64,000 bases of DNA from Ascidia mentula (Eukaryota > Chordata > Ascidiacea > Phlebobranchia > Ascidiidae): the NCBI GenBank assembly GCA_947561715.1, contig OX387202.1, positions 15,265,001 through 15,329,000 on the forward strand, given 5' to 3'. The first letter of the stretch is position 1, and every line of letters starts with the position of its first letter. The translations under genes and the position numbers were made by a program. The notes under the pieces are model-generated. The model saw only the letters and a program-made list of their open reading frames with translations, ran no database searches and was not told the origin of the DNA. Below are positions 60,501 through 64,000 of the stretch, one piece after another.

Positions 60501-62075
60501 AGGCAGGCGTCTAACCTTCGATTCCCCGCCGACGCAAAACTTTTCCACCGGTCTATTCTTGATCAGCATAACCAGGCCGTTGATGGCGTCCATGGCTTTG
60601 ACCGCGGCTTTGGTCATCGGCATTCTGAGGAGCCATTCCGGTTTAGAAGGATCCTCGATAAAATGACGCCAGGTGAAAGCTATTATTGCGTCTTCTGTCC
60701 GTTTTTGCTGCAACGGGTCAGTTTTGAACTGAAGGGATTGGTTGGGAACTTGCTTTAAAACTGCAGTTACGCTGTAAAAAAGGTATACAGCTTTACCAGG
60801 GTATTTATTTAATGCAGGATCTACCATCTGTAGCCGCGACGTCACCTTCTTTTTCAATGCAGTAGAAGGTATTTTCGCATTTAGTAGTTTACACTGATGT
60901 AACACATCTACATTGGTTTTCAAATAATTGATTTGTTTACAGTTATTTTTCCGAAACCGTGTATTCGTTTCATTGATGGATCAAAATGTCCCGCGAAAAG
61001 ACGAACCAGCGTTCGATGTCAAATCGGTTACAAATGCGTATTTTTACAATTTATTGGGTCAATTACTCGTTTATAAAACGAAATTGTTTTGACCGAATGC
61101 AGTTCAAGATGTTTAATTCTCCACTACATTCATTACCCAACAGAACAAAACGCATTCAGGCATTTAATATAAATCCACACCTTCCTGTTCTTTCAGCCAT
61201 GACCCCGGAGAGCATAATGTCCGTATCTGTGACACTAGGTAACGCTGCAGGGTCGTTGTTGTTCCCACCTACGATCTTCATGTACCCGCTGAATCCCATC
61301 TCGTCGTCAAACTTGTCGGGAATGTTCACGATCACGTGATGCCACCAGATCGAACGGCTCGTGTCATTTTCTGTTGACAAACGTAAGTGTTGTGTTTAGT
61401 GCTTTAGTTTTTGTATGTCTCGTAGTGTTTCCAGGGCGTTTGGATCCCGTCCACAATAAGTGTTAATATTTAAGTAAAATTGGCAAAAATCGAGATTTTG
61501 ACTTTGCTAGAATGGTATAGGGAATTTTTTTAACAACGAAGTATTGGAATATCGTCTTATTCAAATCTATATCCGCCAATATTCAGTCGGGGTAAAGTTT
61601 TTTGTGGCAAATGAAAACCTACACAAAAGCGCGCGGCAAATGCGCCAACGTCACTAATTGTTCGTGCAAAAATACGAATTCATCTTGTGTTAACAAAAGT
61701 TTTTGTTCGGTGAATCGCAGTATTTCCGTTTGCTAGTCCATAATTACGACACTAGAATAATCCAACTTATAAAATTACAGACTCGGAGGCGTAATATGCA
61801 TCGGTTGAATCTATATATCTCTAAAACCTGTCAGCCACTTTTGTGACGTCATGTTGATTAAGTACGATGTGTGGCCAGGTCCCTTGTTCGTCCAACTGTT
61901 GATGACGTCAACGTGGTAATAGCCGTCATCGTGGAACACGTAATCGTCCAATGGCGTGGAACCGCAGAATGAGGCAACAGACAGAACAATTATAGCAACC
62001 TGAGTAAGATAAATTGTCTTTTATTCCAATATCGCAGAACAAGTGTAATTGACGTACAGATTTATAGACCTTCAT
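57533..62075 (-). CDS. PhoPQ-activated pathogenicity-related family protein (secreted), copy 1
   Basis: Ten minus-strand exons: 62075-62058, 61999-61828, 61370-61181, 60771-60516, 60072-59980, 59622-59493, 59247-59042, 58466-58348, 58205-58043, 57652-57533 (TGA). Phases close exactly, giving 488 residues. A signal peptide (MKVYKSVAIIVLSVASFCGS) is split by the first intron. The mature part begins LDDYVFHDDGYYHVD. Family features in order: QKWLT, IWWHHVIVNIPD, a Gly/Asn-rich turn, AVLKQVPNQSLQF, EDAIIAFTWRHFIED, GGESKRGWTTWTTAAVD (a nucleophile-elbow-like G-x-S in an alpha/beta-hydrolase-like context), HHHYRSYGGW, LADIVDPYTYRDRLTMPK, DEFFLLDDSYYYLRDLSG, LSMLPNTDHSC, GWLAFFIQ. This family is known from bacteria and scattered eukaryotes; its biochemical function is poorly defined. 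Multiple spliced introns argue against bacterial contamination. Despite the family name, nothing here suggests a pathogen. Confidence 0.9.
58841..58883 (-). repeat. CTGANGA/GAAA hairpin family, copy 5
   Basis: The minus-strand reading has a perfect CTGATGA core, then TGGCA...TTGCC as inner stem, then GAAAC. No clear outer stem. It lies in an intron of the minus-strand PhoPQ-family gene. Confidence 0.5.
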
Positions 62076-63159
62076 AATATTGGGGTAAAATTTGTTCAAA
62101 TTCTTATTAGCATAATATACTTTCCATACAACATTTTCCCTACTAACCTGATGTCACATATCTTACCTCAAAGATAGGATTCATTGCTATATTTCCTCTG
62201 GGTCTTTTCAAGAACACGACAATGCGACTTCCACAAAGCACAGCAGTGTCTTTGCAGAGCAAACGATTTGTTTGCAAACTTACCAACACGTGATATTGTT
62301 AATATTTGAGCTGTGTTTCGACGCAATCGTTGTCGCCCGGTTTTGGCGGTGTCTGTAAAACTAACAAACGCCTTAAATGGGTTGATTTTTATTCGCAATC
62401 ATGTGATTTCGTTGTCGTAACTTCGTTGGACTTTGAACTGGATTCGCTGCCGCCGTCTTCCCCAAAATCGCACGCCCCAGTGCATTAAAATGATCGGTTT
62501 TCTTCATACCTTTCTTGTTAGGGAAATTTCCAGGCCCCTTTTGTATGTTTTACGTTTACAAGACGGGATATACCTATATAGGTGTAAACGATTGTGCAAT
62601 GGAGATGAGGGAGCTTCGAATTATGCGTTTCGTTCCGTCACTGTCAGCGGACCTATTCAAAACTTTTCCACATTTTGGTCTCTTTCGAAATGGTTTTAAT
62701 CGATTGCAAAACGAATTCAACGATTCTTTGGATTTAGGTGGAATTTTAACCCAGATTGAAACGAAGAACATTGTACGATATTGCGCCGGTCATTAGCCTT
62801 ATACTGTCGCGTGGCTTGTTGAAGTATAAAGTAAAGATTCAATAGTTAAACATAACCCCGCACTATATGTCATACTAAGAAACATTTAAGTGTATTTGAA
62901 AATACGCTTGTCCGTCGCAAGTCGCTTTCCAAAGAGCCTACATCCCGAAACACTCGACCTTCCAAAATCAAAAAGGTACGCAGCTGTTTTCGTTTATTTG
63001 CTCACATAAGAGTTATCACAAGGACAGTTATTGAGTTTCTAGAAATGATTTACAGATGATTGGGGGTCGTTGCACCGTGCATATGCAAGCAATACACTTG
63101 TTGCAAGGTTCGGTATTGCAGAACATTTGTCTGTGTTTTGATCCGTCAACTGGCAAAAT
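62076..63159. other. Shared head-to-head promoter region of the two PhoPQ-family genes
   Basis: About 1.1 kb between divergent start codons. No convincing coding exon; an open + strand frame near 62515-62796 has no splice or family support. I saw no obvious shared palindrome. Co-regulation of the two genes from this interval is plausible but is inference only. Confidence 0.5.
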
Positions 63160-64000
63160 ATGAGGAAGCTTGTGGTAAGTAGGTGTAAAAAAATCATAGA
63201 TTTTCTAAGATGAACGAATCACAGATTCATCGGTGATTGTGAATACTGTGTAAAAATCACACGTTTAACTGTTTAAACAACTGTAGCTCGTTTTACGTAA
63301 ATAATTTTCTTTTCTTCTAACATAGCTGGATTTGTAGGCTTTGTGATAATTTAACGGTTTTTCGTAACTGTCTCTATTTGCTTAATGCGTTGTTTCACAA
63401 TAAGTATTTGGTGCATTTGTGTCGAAAGGGATCTATCAAGATTTTAAAGTGTCTTTGTAAATGTACACTATGTGAAAAAAAACCAAATTCCTAACGACTT
63501 CATATCTACAGATATTGCTTGGACTCGTGTGTCTATCTGCCAAAGTCAGAAGCAACGCTTTGGACGATTACGTGTGGAAAAATGACGGTTATTACAACTA
63601 TACTGTGCTGCGTGATTGGACTTACAAGGCGCCGGGCCACACCTCTTATTTGATCAATATGACGTCACAGAAGTGGCTTACAGGTACAATGCCTTTTCGA
63701 ATTCTACCATTGTTTCTTTTATGTGGCAGCAGATGTTAACTGATAACTTTGTTTCATTAAAAAAAAGTAAGTTATTTCTTCATTTCGGGGAATTACATGG
63801 CTGAAAATACCTAACGTAAACTGGCTACGATAGCAACCCTTATGTTCTGCCAACAAACGAAATGTCCTTTGCTACATTTTCCCTTAATTCTTGTTTTGTG
63901 ATTTAGACGCTGATACCGACCGTTCGTTATGGTGGCATTTCCTGATAATTCACATTCCCGATGAGTTGGACCCAGAAATGGCCAGCAATGGTTACATGCT
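63160..64000 (+). CDS. PhoPQ-activated pathogenicity-related family protein, copy 2 (N-terminal part, runs off the window)
   Basis: Exons 63160-63174, 63512-63683 and 63907 onward. The first exon is a 15-nt coding stub (MRKLV) that splices into a signal peptide continuation (ILLGLVCLSAKVRS), then LDDYVWKNDGYYNYT, GHTSYLINMTSQKWLT, and SLWWHFLIIHIPDELDPEM. The second exon is 172 nt, identical in length and phase to exon 2 of the minus-strand copy, and the first intron again splits the signal peptide. The two genes are therefore paralogues from a head-to-head duplication, with about 1.1 kb between their start codons. The remaining exons lie beyond the window. Confidence 0.88.

Noticed and set aside
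62433-62796. Plus-strand frames between the two PhoPQ-family genes
   Set aside because: No recognisable motifs, no supporting splice sites, and composition like the surrounding intergenic DNA.
57533-64000. Bacterial contamination or recent horizontal transfer of PhoPQ-related genes
   Set aside because: Both genes have several spliceable GT-AG introns with consistent phases and signal peptides split by introns, and they sit within ordinary host sequence. Recent transfer is not supported; ancient transfer remains open.

Overview
The window is animal nuclear DNA, most likely from a tunicate such as Ciona. It is AT-rich outside exons and has compact genes made of many short exons separated by introns of a few hundred bases. 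Its conserved genes are clear orthologues of chordate proteins. Species assignment is inference. All gene models were built by hand from open frames, splice sites, phase continuity and remembered family features; no alignment was run.

Layout. (1) 411-10737 (+): 3' half of a beta-spectrin, with the last spectrin repeats, a very large in-phase cassette-like exon, the PH domain and a basic tail. (2) 12294-21854 (+): complete UBE2O (E2/E3 hybrid ubiquitin enzyme), 24 exons. (3) 22881-28817 (-): complete secreted or surface leucine-rich-repeat protein with two LRRNT-LRR-LRRCT cassettes, convergent with UBE2O. (4) 30030-34196 (+): RNA polymerase III largest subunit (POLR3A/RPC1), encoded by one uninterrupted 1388-codon exon. 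(5) 35600-49052 (+): complete SNX13 (TM-PXA-RGS-PX-Nexin_C), 24 exons. (6) 50375-56828 (-): intelectin-like lectin with a duplicated three-exon block in front of it. The middle of the lectin domain was not found, and a small + strand reading frame sits in that gap. (7) 57533-62075 (-) and 63160-end (+): two head-to-head paralogues of the PhoPQ-activated pathogenicity-related protein family, both with signal peptides.

The neighbours do not form one pathway. They are housekeeping genes (cytoskeleton, ubiquitination, Pol III transcription, endosomal sorting) beside secreted, possibly defence-related genes (LRR, intelectin, PhoPQ-family).

The non-coding DNA is rich in small repeats. The most interesting are short inverted elements whose arms read as type I hammerhead ribozymes (188-338, 14984-15038, 25018-25160), and a second five-copy hairpin family with a hammerhead-like core. 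There is also a hAT-type MITE with a perfect 8-bp target duplication, a tRNA-derived SINE bounded by direct repeats and a 13-bp target duplication, and three minisatellites.
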